Assembly: GCA_018608625.1 (NCBI GenBank)
Contig: JABAZC010000040.1
Coordinates: 1 to 64,000, forward strand
Direction of reading: 5' to 3'
DNA from: Flavobacteriaceae bacterium
Lineage (GTDB): Bacteria; Bacteroidota; Bacteroidia; Flavobacteriales; Flavobacteriaceae
DNA length: 64,000 bases
Shown piece after piece: positions 1 through 9,984 of this stretch. The translations under genes were made by a program, and so were the position numbers. The notes under the pieces were generated by a model. That model saw only the letters and a program-made list of their open reading frames with translations, did not search any database and was not told the DNA's origin. Numbering within the stretch: position 1 is the first letter of the stretch; each line of letters begins with the position of its first letter.

Positions 1-2
1 AA

Positions 3-2792
3 GGAACTGTCAGTGATGACAGCGGAATGCCACTAGCTGGCGCGAACATTATCATTGCTGGAACTTCTAGTGGAGTTGTAGCTGATTTTGATGGGAACTT
101 TACTTTAACTACTAACGAAAATCTTCCATTCACGATTAAAGTGAGTAGTGTAGGTTTTAGTACGCAAACGCAAGAAGTAACTTCTAATAACCAAACCATT
201 ACGGTGACTTTGGATGAAGGAAGCTTCTTAGATGAAGTTGTAGTATCAGCGTCAAGAGTGTCTCAACGAATTTTTGACTCTCCGATAACTGTTGAAAAAT
301 ACAGTCTAAAACAAATTGAGCGTACGCCTTCAGCTGACTTTTTTGAAGGATTACAAAACGTTAAGGGAGTTCAAATGAACCAAACAGGTTTGGTGTTTAG
401 TCAAGTTAATACAAGAGGTTTTGCAACCGCATACAATGAAGGTTTTGTAACACTTGTAGATGGAATGAACACACAAGCACCCGTTTTTGGATTTGCTGTA
501 GGTAACTTAATTGGCCCTAGCGAACTAGACGTTCAAAGTGTAGAATTAATTCCTGGTGCGGCTTCTGCCTTATACGGAATGGACGCTTACAAAGGAATCA
601 TGTCTATCACTACCAAAAATCCATTTGACCATGAAGGTGTCAATGTGTATTATAGATCAGGTGTCACTCAGCAAGTTGCTGGTGGAGATAACGAGTTTTC
701 AGATTTTGGAGTGCGTTTAGCTAAAAAACTTTCTGATAAATGGGCTGTAAAAGTATCCGTTTCAGCAAAGCAAGGAACGGAATGGGCTGCGGCTGACACG
801 CGTCACAAAAATGATTGTTCTAACTGTGGGGAAGGAAGTATTGTTGAAGGATACGATCCAAGATCTCCTGATTATGATGCTGTTAATGAATACGGACAAC
901 AATTAATTTCCTCGCAAGATGTATGGGGAGCTCTTGCTGCTTTTGTAGGAGAAGATAATGCTACTGCTCTTTCTGCTGCTGCACCAGATTACTGGGATGC
1001 TATCAGAACAACAGGATACATGGAAACAGATCTTTTTGGGAATGAAGCAAGTAACATAAAAGGAAATGCAGGTATTTACTACCGTCCAAATAGCGATACA
1101 GAAATATCTTTATCTACTCTATATGGTACAGGTGAAGCGCCTTTACCAGCGGGTAACGCTCGTTACAACATCAAAGATTTTGTGGTTCAACTACATAAGT
1201 TTGAGATTAAAAGTGGAGGCCTTACAGCCCGCGCTTACTATACCGCAGAAGATGCGGGTAAAACAACACAAAGTTCAGCTTTAGGAACTTCTGTTGCCCT
1301 TGCTCAACCAGGCGGTATTGAAAGCGGCTGGGGTGGTGCTTATTTAGCAAATTATTTAGGTGCTTTAGCTGGTGGTGCTGCTAATGTTCCCGCTTTTTTA
1401 GGACAGATTGTGGGTGACGTATTTACAGGCGGGCAAAGCTTCAATAACCTTGTCGGAGTTGAAAACAGTTTAAATGCGCATAGCTTTGCTAGATCTCAAG
1501 CAGATCTAAACATGTTAATGCCAGGAACTCCTGAATTTAACACTGCAGTAGCAAATGCAACTAATCAACCTATTTTATCATTCAATGAAAACAACGGTGC
1601 TTTGGGCGCAGTAATTAAAGACGTTTCAACGGTTACAACATTTGAAGCCAACTACGATTTTAAAGATGAAATTGAATTTGCCAATATAGTGATAGGTGGT
1701 ATATACAGGAATTTTATCCTTGATACAGACGGGACATTATATACAGATTACGATGCACCAATTGAGTACAAAGAATTTGGAATGTATGGTCAATTACAAA
1801 AAGACTTGTTTGACGACAACGTCTCTTTAACAGCTTCTTTACGTTATGACAAAGTTGAGGTCATGGAAGACGCTAATATAACGCCAAGACTTGGATTGTT
1901 ATTTAAGCTTTCTGAAAACAAAAACCTTAGACTTTCTGCTCAAGTAGGGTATAGAAACCCAACCAATCAAGATAAGTTTATTGGACTGTTCAATGGAGAA
2001 GAGGTATTATTAGGTAGTACAAGACAAAACATCGACAGGTTTGCAACAAACCTTGGAGGTTTTGACTGGACAGGAAATCAAGTATTTGAAACTGCTTTAA
2101 ATAAAAGTGCTTGGGATAATGGAGGAAACATCGTGTCTGAAGTCTTAGATTATGTAGAAGCTGAAAAAGTAACTTCATATGATATTGGATACAGATACAA
2201 CACTAAAGATTTCACAATAGACATGAACGCCTACTGGAGTGACTACAGTAACTTTATAGGAACTAATAGTGTATATGTACCTGCTGCGATTGGAGCACCT
2301 GCTGATGTAGCAATGGGTCTTGGAGCTTTTGCTCAATTTGGAGTTGACGCTAACTTAGATGTGCCATTTAGCACTCACGGATTTAGTCTTGAAGCAATAA
2401 AGAAATTTAGCTCAAGAATGACTTTTAACTTTATTTATGAGTACAACAAATTAGTTTATACTCCTGAAGCAAATTCAAATTTTGAATTAAGTTGGAATAC
2501 TCCTGAGCACAGAGTTAAGTTTGGATTTGATTCTAAAATAACTGACAACATAAGCTTTGGAGCTAATGCACGTTATAACACTGAGTATTACTACGAGTCT
2601 TCGTTCATTGATGCGACGATTGATAGCAATACAGTTATGGATGCTAAGTTAACTTTTAACTTACCTATTATTTATTCTGGCCTTAAGATTGAGGTTGGAG
2701 GAAATAATATTGGTGGTCAAGAGTATGTAAGTATTCCTGGATCAGGTAACATAGGATCTCTGTATTATGCAGGGGTTAAAGTTGGATTCTAA
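3..2792 (+). CDS. TonB-dependent outer membrane receptor (5' partial)
   Basis: The reading frame is open from the first bases of the window, so the gene starts upstream and only the C-terminal ~929 residues are here. The visible N-terminus (GTVSDDSGMPLAGANI) is the end of a carboxypeptidase-like regulatory domain, common at the front of Bacteroidota TonB receptors. A plug domain follows (roughly residues 80-200 of the visible part, with VNTRGF and VELIPGAASALYGMDA), then a long beta-barrel of aromatic-rich strands ending in YYAGVKVGF with the terminal Phe usual for outer-membrane barrels. The family imports siderophores, vitamin B12 or glycans using TonB energy. No SusD partner lies downstream, so a glycan role is not supported; the ligand is unknown. 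The signal peptide lies outside the window. The methionine at 27 is internal and is not the start. Confidence 0.93.
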   Translation, partial: GTVSDDSGMPLAGANIIIAGTSSGVVADFDGNFTLTTNENLPFTIKVSSVGFSTQTQEVTSNNQTITVTLDEGSFLDEVVVSASRVSQRIFDSPITVEKYSLKQIERTPSADFFEGLQNVKGVQMNQTGLVFSQVNTRGFATAYNEGFVTLVDGMNTQAPVFGFAVGNLIGPSELDVQSVELIPGAASALYGMDAYKGIMSITTKNPFDHEGVNVYYRSGVTQQVAGGDNEFSDFGVRLAKKLSDKWAVKVSVSAKQGTEWAAADTRHKNDCSNCGEGSIVEGYDPRSPDYDAVNEYGQQLISSQDVWGALAAFVGEDNATALSAAAPDYWDAIRTTGYMETDLFGNEASNIKGNAGIYYRPNSDTEISLSTLYGTGEAPLPAGNARYNIKDFVVQLHKFEIKSGGLTARAYYTAEDAGKTTQSSALGTSVALAQPGGIESGWGGAYLANYLGALAGGAANVPAFLGQIVGDVFTGGQSFNNLVGVENSLNAHSFARSQADLNMLMPGTPEFNTAVANATNQPILSFNENNGALGAVIKDVSTVTTFEANYDFKDEIEFANIVIGGIYRNFILDTDGTLYTDYDAPIEYKEFGMYGQLQKDLFDDNVSLTASLRYDKVEVMEDANITPRLGLLFKLSENKNLRLSAQVGYRNPTNQDKFIGLFNGEEVLLGSTRQNIDRFATNLGGFDWTGNQVFETALNKSAWDNGGNIVSEVLDYVEAEKVTSYDIGYRYNTKDFTIDMNAYWSDYSNFIGTNSVYVPAAIGAPADVAMGLGAFAQFGVDANLDVPFSTHGFSLEAIKKFSSRMTFNFIYEYNKLVYTPEANSNFELSWNTPEHRVKFGFDSKITDNISFGANARYNTEYYYESSFIDATIDSNTVMDAKLTFNLPIIYSGLKIEVGGNNIGGQEYVSIPGSGNIGSLYYAGVKVGF

Positions 2793-2814
2793 AATCTAAA
2801 CTTATTAATTCTAT

Positions 2815-2848
2815 ATAAAAAAACCCAGCACTATGTGCTGGGTTTTTT
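2815..2848 (+). terminator. Intrinsic terminator after the TonB receptor
   Basis: A perfect 8-bp stem (CCCAGCAC at 2824-2831 and GTGCTGGG at 2835-2842) with a 3-nt loop is followed by six T and preceded by an A run. It separates the receptor gene from atpD and, because of the A run, could also stop transcription in the other direction. Confidence 0.92.
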
Positions 2849-2860
2849 AATTAAAACTAC

Positions 2861-2868
2861 TATCTTTG
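2861..2868 (+). promoter_or_regulatory. Promoter -7 element for atpDC
   Basis: TATCTTTG matches the Bacteroidota -7 consensus TAnnTTTG and lies about 60 nt before the atpD start, just after the terminator. No clear TTG is seen at the -33 distance, so the match is partial. Confidence 0.6.
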
Positions 2869-2904
2869 CAGCGCAAAAACTTAGTGTTTTTCGTCTCATT
2901 TTAG

Positions 2905-4437
<1,533 letters not shown>

Positions 4438-4447
4438 AAATTAAACT

Positions 4448-4723
4448 ATGTATTTAGAAATTATAACTCCCGAGATAACCGTATTCAAAGGCGAGGTAGA
4501 CAGCGTCTCTGTCCCTGGTGTGAATGGTGATTTTGAAATGCTAAATAATCACGCAGCTGTGGTCTCTACCCTCAAACAAGGGTTCGTGAAAATTATTGGA
4601 GACATCACTCTAGATGACTCAAATAAATCTCAGTTTGAGAAAAAAGGTAAAGGATACTGGTATGCTGTAAAATCTGGAGCTATTGAAATGAATGCTAATA
4701 AAATTATTGTACTCGCAGATTAA
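4448..4723 (+). CDS. atpC: F1Fo ATP synthase subunit epsilon (short form)
   Basis: The epsilon subunit is part of the central stalk and couples gamma rotation to the c-ring. The 91-residue product starts MYLEIITPEITVFKGEVDSV and contains the N-terminal beta-sandwich (PGVNGDFEMLNNHAAVVSTL). It ends at about the point where the E. coli protein (about 139 residues) would begin its two-helix C-terminal domain, so the inhibitory helices are missing. Short epsilon subunits are common in Bacteroidota. It lies 10 bp after atpD and is followed by a terminator. Confidence 0.95.
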   Translation: MYLEIITPEITVFKGEVDSVSVPGVNGDFEMLNNHAAVVSTLKQGFVKIIGDITLDDSNKSQFEKKGKGYWYAVKSGAIEMNANKIIVLAD

Positions 4724-4748
4724 CTTTTCAGTCTTGTATAAAATTTAA

Positions 4749-4775
4749 AGCTCAAGCATCTGTTTGGGCTTTTTT
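4749..4775 (+). terminator. Intrinsic terminator after atpC
   Basis: AGCTCAA (4749-4755) pairs with TTGGGCT (4764-4770) with one G-T wobble and an 8-nt loop, followed by a T run. It ends the atpDC unit just before the convergent crotonase gene. Confidence 0.75.
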
Positions 4776-5556
4776 ATTTTCCAGTAAACTTGGCTTTGCG
4801 TTTTTCCAAAAAGGCAGAGGTTCCTTCTTCAAAGTCTTCCGTTTCAAAACACTTACCAAATTCAGCAATTTCAACGTCATATCCATTAACGCCGTCTGTA
4901 TAATGGGCGTTAACCGCTTTTATGGCGGCGCTTATTGCAACAGATGAGTTAGATTTAATTTTAGCAGCTAGTGCATGACAGGAAGAAAGTAATTCCTCTT
5001 GAGTTACCACATAGTTAACCAGCCCGTAATCAAGTGCTTTCTGAGCATCAATCATGCTTGCAGTCATAATCAATTCTAAGGACCGACCCTTGCCCGCTAG
5101 CTGGGTGAGCCGTTGTGTTCCGCCATAACCAGGAATGAGGCCAAGAGAGACCTCGGGAAGGCCCATACGGGCGTTTTCGCTAGCAACCCTAAAGTGAGCA
5201 GAAAGCGCTAACTCCAAGCCGCCTCCTAAAGCAAATCCGTTGATGGCTGCAATCACTGGCGTACTTAGGTTTTCAACAAAGTCAAACAATAAATCCTGTC
5301 CTGTTTTAGATAAGGAGTGGCCCTGTTCTGATCCGAAGTGGGCAAACTCACTAATATCGGCTCCTGCGACGAACGCTTTCTCACCACTGCCAGTAATGAT
5401 AATAACTTGGGTGCTAACCTCACTGTCTGCAGCCTTGAATGCGGAGTGTAGCTCCAAAATCGTTTCTTTATTTAAAGCGTTAAGCTTTGAGGGCCTATTT
5501 ATGGTAATAGTTGTAATTCCATCTTTAAAATCACTAATAATATTGCTATAATTCAT
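4774..5556 (-). CDS. Enoyl-CoA hydratase/isomerase (crotonase family)
   Basis: A 260-residue soluble crotonase-fold enzyme, expected to hydrate trans-2-enoyl-CoA or act on a related acyl-CoA thioester. Key parts: RPSKLNALN near the N-terminus, the oxyanion-hole segment AFVAGADISEF (residues 61-71), and the two catalytic glutamates of classical hydratases, E115 in GGGLELAL and E135 in MGLPEVSLGLIPGYGGTQRL, spaced as in rat mitochondrial crotonase. The start at 5556 (MNYSN) is chosen because it matches family N-termini; an in-frame upstream methionine at 5631 would add 25 residues inside the kinase gene. The gene overlaps the 3' end of the upstream sensor kinase by 11 bp, so the two are probably co-transcribed. 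Substrate is not determined; fatty-acid or amino-acid degradation is likely. Confidence 0.93.
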   Translation of the reverse strand: MNYSNIISDFKDGITTITINRPSKLNALNKETILELHSAFKAADSEVSTQVIIITGSGEKAFVAGADISEFAHFGSEQGHSLSKTGQDLLFDFVENLSTPVIAAINGFALGGGLELALSAHFRVASENARMGLPEVSLGLIPGYGGTQRLTQLAGKGRSLELIMTASMIDAQKALDYGLVNYVVTQEELLSSCHALAAKIKSNSSVAISAAIKAVNAHYTDGVNGYDVEIAEFGKCFETEDFEEGTSAFLEKRKAKFTGK

Positions 5557-7012
5557 TTTGAGAATGTTTTGGAAAACGAATAATAAACTCACTTCCTTTG
5601 CCGATAATTGTTGAAAAGGAAATGGTTCCATTGTAGGTTTCGATTATATTTTTAATCATTGGTAGCCCAAGCCCCATTCCACTTGTTTTGGTGGTAAACT
5701 TAGGCTCAAAAATTTTATTTTCAATGGACTCAGTAATTCCACTGCCATTGTCTTTAACCTTAATAACAACATCTAAATCGTCGGAAAAAATAAGAATACT
5801 AACCTGAGGAGGGCGCTCTTCAGGGATGGATTGAATGGCATTCTTTACTAAGTTTGTAATTACTCTGATAAGTTGAGAGCGGTCAAAAGTTACATTAATC
5901 TGAGGTTCCTTTGGAAGGAATTCAATATCACTGTCGGGAAATATATCTAAAGTAAGCTCAACAACCTCAACAATATTTAGAATTTCTAATTTTTGCACTG
6001 GCATTTTTGCGAAATTTGAAAATGCCGAAGCAATTGAGCTCATTGTGTCAATTTGCTGAATGAGTGTTTTTGAATACTCATCTACTTTTTTAAGAATTCC
6101 GGGGTCTTGAGGGTCAAATTTTCGCTGAAAACTCTGAACACTTAAACGCATTGGAGTCAAAGGGTTTTTAATTTCATGCGCTACCTGCTTAGCCATTTCT
6201 CGCCAAGCTTGTTTGCGTTCGCTAGTCGCCAGTTTTTTTGCGCTTTCTTCTAAGTCGTCTATCATACTATTATAAGACTCTACCAGAGCTGAAACTTCAA
6301 GACTAGCGCCAACTAACTCGATTTTTTGATTGCTTTTTTCCAAACGAGTGCCTTTCATTTTATCGCGAATCGTCTGTAAGGATTTAGTAATATATTTAGA
6401 CACAAAATAAGCAAATGCTATGGCTACTAAAATCATTACTAAATACGCATAGCTTAATCGAATTAAAAACTCATTAAGCTCACTAGAGTTTAGGCTATCG
6501 TCATCAAAATAGGGAACATTTAAGATCCCCAAAGGTTTCGCTTTATCATCTGTAAGAGTCAAATAAGAGGAGCGGTAATCTTCTCCAAAGCTTGTGTTTT
6601 TTTCTACATAACGCTTGGACGCACTCTGGTTTAGCTGACTTAATATGTCCGCTGACAAATAACTGTCAATTAGGGTGTTTTCAAGGCTTGGTTTTGACAT
6701 TTTTATCAAATTACCTTCAAGATCATACAAATTAAAACTTACATTATGAACGTTCGCTATCTCATATATCTTGTCCTTGAAAATAAGATACAGATTCTCG
6801 GATTTCACCTCCCATGTCGTTTCTTTTAAGACATAGTTTATACTAGAAATTAGCTGTGCTTCTTTACGCTCCAATCGCATGCGATGGTAGTCTTGAGACT
6901 GCTCTCTATACTGAACAATGGTCACAGCCGCAATAAGAATGGAGGCTAATACGACCAACATAACCATATAAATAAAAATACGAGACCTTAAAGACAGCTT
7001 ACGCTTTGGCAT
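5546..7012 (-). CDS. Membrane sensor histidine kinase (NtrY-like, orphan)
   Basis: A 488-residue two-component sensor. Membrane segments lie at about residues 12-33 and 184-206 and enclose a periplasmic sensor region of about 150 residues that I do not recognise. A HAMP-like linker follows (206-265), then the HisKA domain with the phosphoacceptor H279 in AHEIKNPLTPMRLSVQ, an arrangement typical of NtrY-type kinases. The ATP-binding domain has an N box (LVKNAIQSIPEE), a G1 box (VKDNGSGI) and GMGLGLPMIKNIIE. No response regulator is encoded next to it, so the partner is unknown. It is 52 bp downstream of hemJ and overlaps the crotonase gene. Confidence 0.93.
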   Translation of the reverse strand: MPKRKLSLRSRIFIYMVMLVVLASILIAAVTIVQYREQSQDYHRMRLERKEAQLISSINYVLKETTWEVKSENLYLIFKDKIYEIANVHNVSFNLYDLEGNLIKMSKPSLENTLIDSYLSADILSQLNQSASKRYVEKNTSFGEDYRSSYLTLTDDKAKPLGILNVPYFDDDSLNSSELNEFLIRLSYAYLVMILVAIAFAYFVSKYITKSLQTIRDKMKGTRLEKSNQKIELVGASLEVSALVESYNSMIDDLEESAKKLATSERKQAWREMAKQVAHEIKNPLTPMRLSVQSFQRKFDPQDPGILKKVDEYSKTLIQQIDTMSSIASAFSNFAKMPVQKLEILNIVEVVELTLDIFPDSDIEFLPKEPQINVTFDRSQLIRVITNLVKNAIQSIPEERPPQVSILIFSDDLDVVIKVKDNGSGITESIENKIFEPKFTTKTSGMGLGLPMIKNIIETYNGTISFSTIIGKGSEFIIRFPKHSQNEL

Positions 7013-7064
7013 AGAAGTATACTTTTGTTAAATATAAATAAAAAAAAACAGTTGACTTATTAAA

Positions 7065-7601
7065 TTACTCTGAACGCGTTTTTTTATATAATCTTACCCC
7101 AAGCATTAAAACAACTGCCAGCCCGACTAAACCCAACATACCGTAGGCCATATTAAGAGTGCTTTTTAGTAAAACCAAAAAGACTACTGCAAAAAGTATA
7201 AGGGTCGCTCCTTCATTCCAAATACGCATAAAATTGGAGCTGTACTTTATTTTATCCGCTTGTAATTCTTTGAAAATAAAGTGCGTTTTAAGGTGATAAA
7301 TAATTAAAAGCGCTACAAACCCTAGCTTTGCATGCATCCAAGATTGCTCTAGCCAATAAGGCGCAAGTATTAAAAGCCAGCTGCCAAAGAGAATCGCTAG
7401 AATAGCCGATGGCCATGTGATAATGAACCATAAGCGTCTAGCCATTATTTTTAATTGAGCTGTTAAGATTTGTTTTTCTACAGCTGTTTTTTTGGTCGCC
7501 TCTATGTGGTAAATAAAAATCCTTGGAATATAAAATAGCCCCGCAAACCAAGTGATTACAAAAATTAAATGAAATGATTTAATATAGTTATAATAGTCCA
7601 T
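7065..7601 (-). CDS. hemJ: Protoporphyrinogen IX oxidase HemJ (CopD-like membrane protein)
   Basis: HemJ oxidises protoporphyrinogen IX to protoporphyrin IX, the step before iron insertion, in bacteria that lack HemG and HemY. The 178-residue protein has four or five membrane helices. Its N-terminus (MDYYNYIKSFHLIFVITWFA) carries the conserved His of the family, and MHAKLGFVALLIIYHLKTHF has the conserved Lys/His region. The start at 7601 is chosen because the family begins there; an upstream in-frame methionine at 7721 would add 40 unrelated residues lying inside the MATE gene. It starts 2 bp after the MATE gene and lies in the same unit as hemH, which supports the heme role. CopD family proteins in general can handle copper, but the N-terminal pattern and context favour HemJ. 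Confidence 0.88.
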   Translation of the reverse strand: MDYYNYIKSFHLIFVITWFAGLFYIPRIFIYHIEATKKTAVEKQILTAQLKIMARRLWFIITWPSAILAILFGSWLLILAPYWLEQSWMHAKLGFVALLIIYHLKTHFIFKELQADKIKYSSNFMRIWNEGATLILFAVVFLVLLKSTLNMAYGMLGLVGLAVVLMLGVRLYKKTRSE

Positions 7602-7603
7602 AA

Positions 7604-8953
7604 TTATGATTTTGAAATTAATTTCACAGATGTTTCTCTGTACAAAACATAGGCTGTTAGCAAGGTAGATAGTACGTCTGACACTGGAAATGCCATCCAT
7701 ACACCAAGTTCCCCATACCATAAAGGAAGAATGAAAATGAGTGGGATAAAGAAAAACCCTTGTCTAGAGAGCGTTAATAACAGTGCGGGAATGGCCTTTC
7801 CTACCGCTTGAAAGTAGGCGGACCCAATTAACTGAACTGCAATAATAGGCGTTGCTGCAAATACCCACCGCATAGCAGTAGGCGTTTTTTTAATCACCAT
7901 TACATCTGTAGTAAACATTCGGGTAATTAGCTCCGGAAAGCTAATCAACAAAATAAAAACAATAGAAGCCATTACCATTGCATATATAATTGCAATTCGA
8001 ATGGTTTGCTTAACGCGGTCATAGTTTTTAGCGCCGTAATTATAACCAGCAATAGGGACAAAGCCTTGAGTGATTCCAAAAATAGGAAACAAAGCAAACA
8101 TTAGCATTCGAGAAACAATAGCGTAAGAGGTTACTGAGGTTTCCCCTCCAAAATCAAATAAAATATTGTTCATCAATAAATAAGTAACACTAACAACGGC
8201 TTGTCTTGAAAGAGTTACTGATCCTAAATTACTAATTTCTGCTACGATTGATTTTTGTAACTTGAAGTGTGGTAACGAAATTTTCATTTCTGAATTATTA
8301 GATATGAAAAACCATAATATAAATACAAAACACAGAATATAGGATCCGGTTGTTGCCCAAGCAGCTCCCATCATACCCAAGTCCATTACATTAATAAGAA
8401 GAACATCCAAAAGTAAGTTTGTAATAGACGGAATCATCATGGCATACATAGCAAACTTTGGCTTGCCTTCTGCCCTAATAACCGTATTTCCCATCATTGA
8501 TAGCGCCAAAAAAGGAACACCATATAATACAATCCGGTAGTATATTTTAGCGGGCTCAAAAATAGTCCCTTTTCCTCCAAAAGCTGGAATAATAGTCTCA
8601 ATATAATATAAACCAAAAAAGACTAATGTAAAGGTCAGAATAATGGTCATGGTAATTTGATTTCCAAATGTTTTTAGTGCTTTTGGTACCTGTTTAGCAC
8701 CAAGAGCTCTAGAAATTATTGAAGACCCCCCTATCCCAATTGACATTCCCAAAGCGGCAATAAAAAAGGAGACTGGCAATACGACGTTAATAGCCGCAAT
8801 GGCTTGTGAACCAATCCAATGACCCACAAAAATAGTATCTACTAAAATATTAAGCGACATGACTAAAATACCTATTGAAGCCGGAACCGCCTGCTTGATT
8901 AGTAATTTACCTATAGACTCTGTACCAAAATTATTTGAAGTAGATGGATTCAT
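7604..8953 (-). CDS. MATE family multidrug/toxin exporter
   Basis: A 449-residue inner-membrane protein with about twelve hydrophobic helices arranged as two homologous MatE halves (the first begins with IKQAVPASIGILVMSLNILV and DTIFVGHWIG; the second near LSRQAVVSVTYLLMNN). MATE proteins export organic cations and other molecules using a Na+ or H+ gradient. It lies 9 bp after hemH and 2 bp before hemJ on the same strand, so it is probably co-transcribed with heme genes. That raises the possibility that it exports a porphyrin, a drug targeting this pathway, or a siderophore-like compound, but the sequence alone does not show the substrate. Confidence 0.92.
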   Translation of the reverse strand: MNPSTSNNFGTESIGKLLIKQAVPASIGILVMSLNILVDTIFVGHWIGSQAIAAINVVLPVSFFIAALGMSIGIGGSSIISRALGAKQVPKALKTFGNQITMTIILTFTLVFFGLYYIETIIPAFGGKGTIFEPAKIYYRIVLYGVPFLALSMMGNTVIRAEGKPKFAMYAMMIPSITNLLLDVLLINVMDLGMMGAAWATTGSYILCFVFILWFFISNNSEMKISLPHFKLQKSIVAEISNLGSVTLSRQAVVSVTYLLMNNILFDFGGETSVTSYAIVSRMLMFALFPIFGITQGFVPIAGYNYGAKNYDRVKQTIRIAIIYAMVMASIVFILLISFPELITRMFTTDVMVIKKTPTAMRWVFAATPIIAVQLIGSAYFQAVGKAIPALLLTLSRQGFFFIPLIFILPLWYGELGVWMAFPVSDVLSTLLTAYVLYRETSVKLISKS

Positions 8954-8962
8954 TAAATTGAT

Positions 8963-9979
8963 TTATTGTGAAGACCATTCTGTGACCCACTTTGCTAAAA
9001 GAGACACCCACGCAGGGTCGTCATTCAAGCAAGGGATTGTTGTAAAATCTTTACCGCCAACCTCGTGAAATATTTCTTCTCCCTCCATTGCAATTTCTTC
9101 GAGAGTTTCAAGACAATCACTCACAAATGCCGGAGTGGCAATAGCCATCGACTTCGTGCCTTCTTTTCCTAAACGCTCAATCGTTCGGTCGGTGTAAGGA
9201 CGCAACCATGGATCAAATCCTAAACGGGATTGAAAGGAGGTTGAGTACACCGATTGTTCAAGACCTAGTTCTTCTCCTACCAAACGGGTAACCTCAAGAC
9301 ACTGGTGTTTATAACAGTAAGCATGGGCTTCAGATGGAGTGATACAGCAAGACTTGTCTATCTTACAGTGTGATTTGGTGATGTCACTTTTGCGTATATG
9401 TCGCTCAGGAATTCCGTGGTAAGAAAAAAGCAAATGCTCATACGTTTTACCTTCTAAAGAGGCTTTGATAGTATTAGACAATACTTTTATGTACTCATGG
9501 TTATTATAAAAAGGAGGTAAGTCTGATAGCTTTAATTGTGGAAAATATTGATCTCTCAGTTCTTTTGCCAATACCAATATTGTTTCAGTAGTTGCCATAG
9601 CGAACTGCGGATATAATGGGATTATTAAAACCTCATCTACTCCTTGATCTACAAGTTTCTGAAGCCCCTTTTTAATGGTCATACTACCATAACGCATAGC
9701 GAGAGCTGTTGGAACCTCTACTTCCTGCTTTAATTTATTTTCTAAACGCTCAGATAATACAATTAAGGGAGACCCTTCTTCCCACCAAATTTTATTATAT
9801 GCTTTCGCTGATATTTTAGGACGGGTATTTAGTATAATTCCTTTAACTAATAATGTTCGCGCCCATTTTGGAACATCAATAACACGCTCATCCATAAGAA
9901 ATTCTCCTAAATATTTTTTAACATCTTTGGGGGTTGGGCTATCTGGAGAGCCTAGGTTTACTAATAAAACTCCTTTCAT
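8963..9979 (-). CDS. hemH: Ferrochelatase
   Basis: Inserts Fe2+ into protoporphyrin IX to make protoheme, the last step of the pathway. The 338-residue protein has the family N-terminus MKGVLLVNLGSPDSP, the active-site segment FSYHGIPERHIRKSD with the catalytic His, STSFQSRLGFDPWLRPYT, and PAFVSDCLETLEEI with the conserved acidic residues. A cysteine cluster (CKIDKSCC and CYKHQC) is present, but an Fe-S cluster cannot be proven from sequence. It starts 5 bp after the AraC-type regulator gene and is followed by MATE and hemJ. This is the classical protoporphyrin-dependent route, consistent with hemF and hemJ in the window. Confidence 0.97.
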   Translation of the reverse strand: MKGVLLVNLGSPDSPTPKDVKKYLGEFLMDERVIDVPKWARTLLVKGIILNTRPKISAKAYNKIWWEEGSPLIVLSERLENKLKQEVEVPTALAMRYGSMTIKKGLQKLVDQGVDEVLIIPLYPQFAMATTETILVLAKELRDQYFPQLKLSDLPPFYNNHEYIKVLSNTIKASLEGKTYEHLLFSYHGIPERHIRKSDITKSHCKIDKSCCITPSEAHAYCYKHQCLEVTRLVGEELGLEQSVYSTSFQSRLGFDPWLRPYTDRTIERLGKEGTKSMAIATPAFVSDCLETLEEIAMEGEEIFHEVGGKDFTTIPCLNDDPAWVSLLAKWVTEWSSQ

Positions 9980-9984
9980 ACTTA

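Noticed and set aside
5557-5631. N-terminal extension of the crotonase by 25 residues
   Set aside because: It lies in the kinase gene and does not match crotonase N-termini; MNYSN at 5556 does.
7602-7721. N-terminal extension of HemJ by 40 residues
   Set aside because: It overlaps the MATE gene and HemJ proteins begin at the MDYYNYIK-like position.
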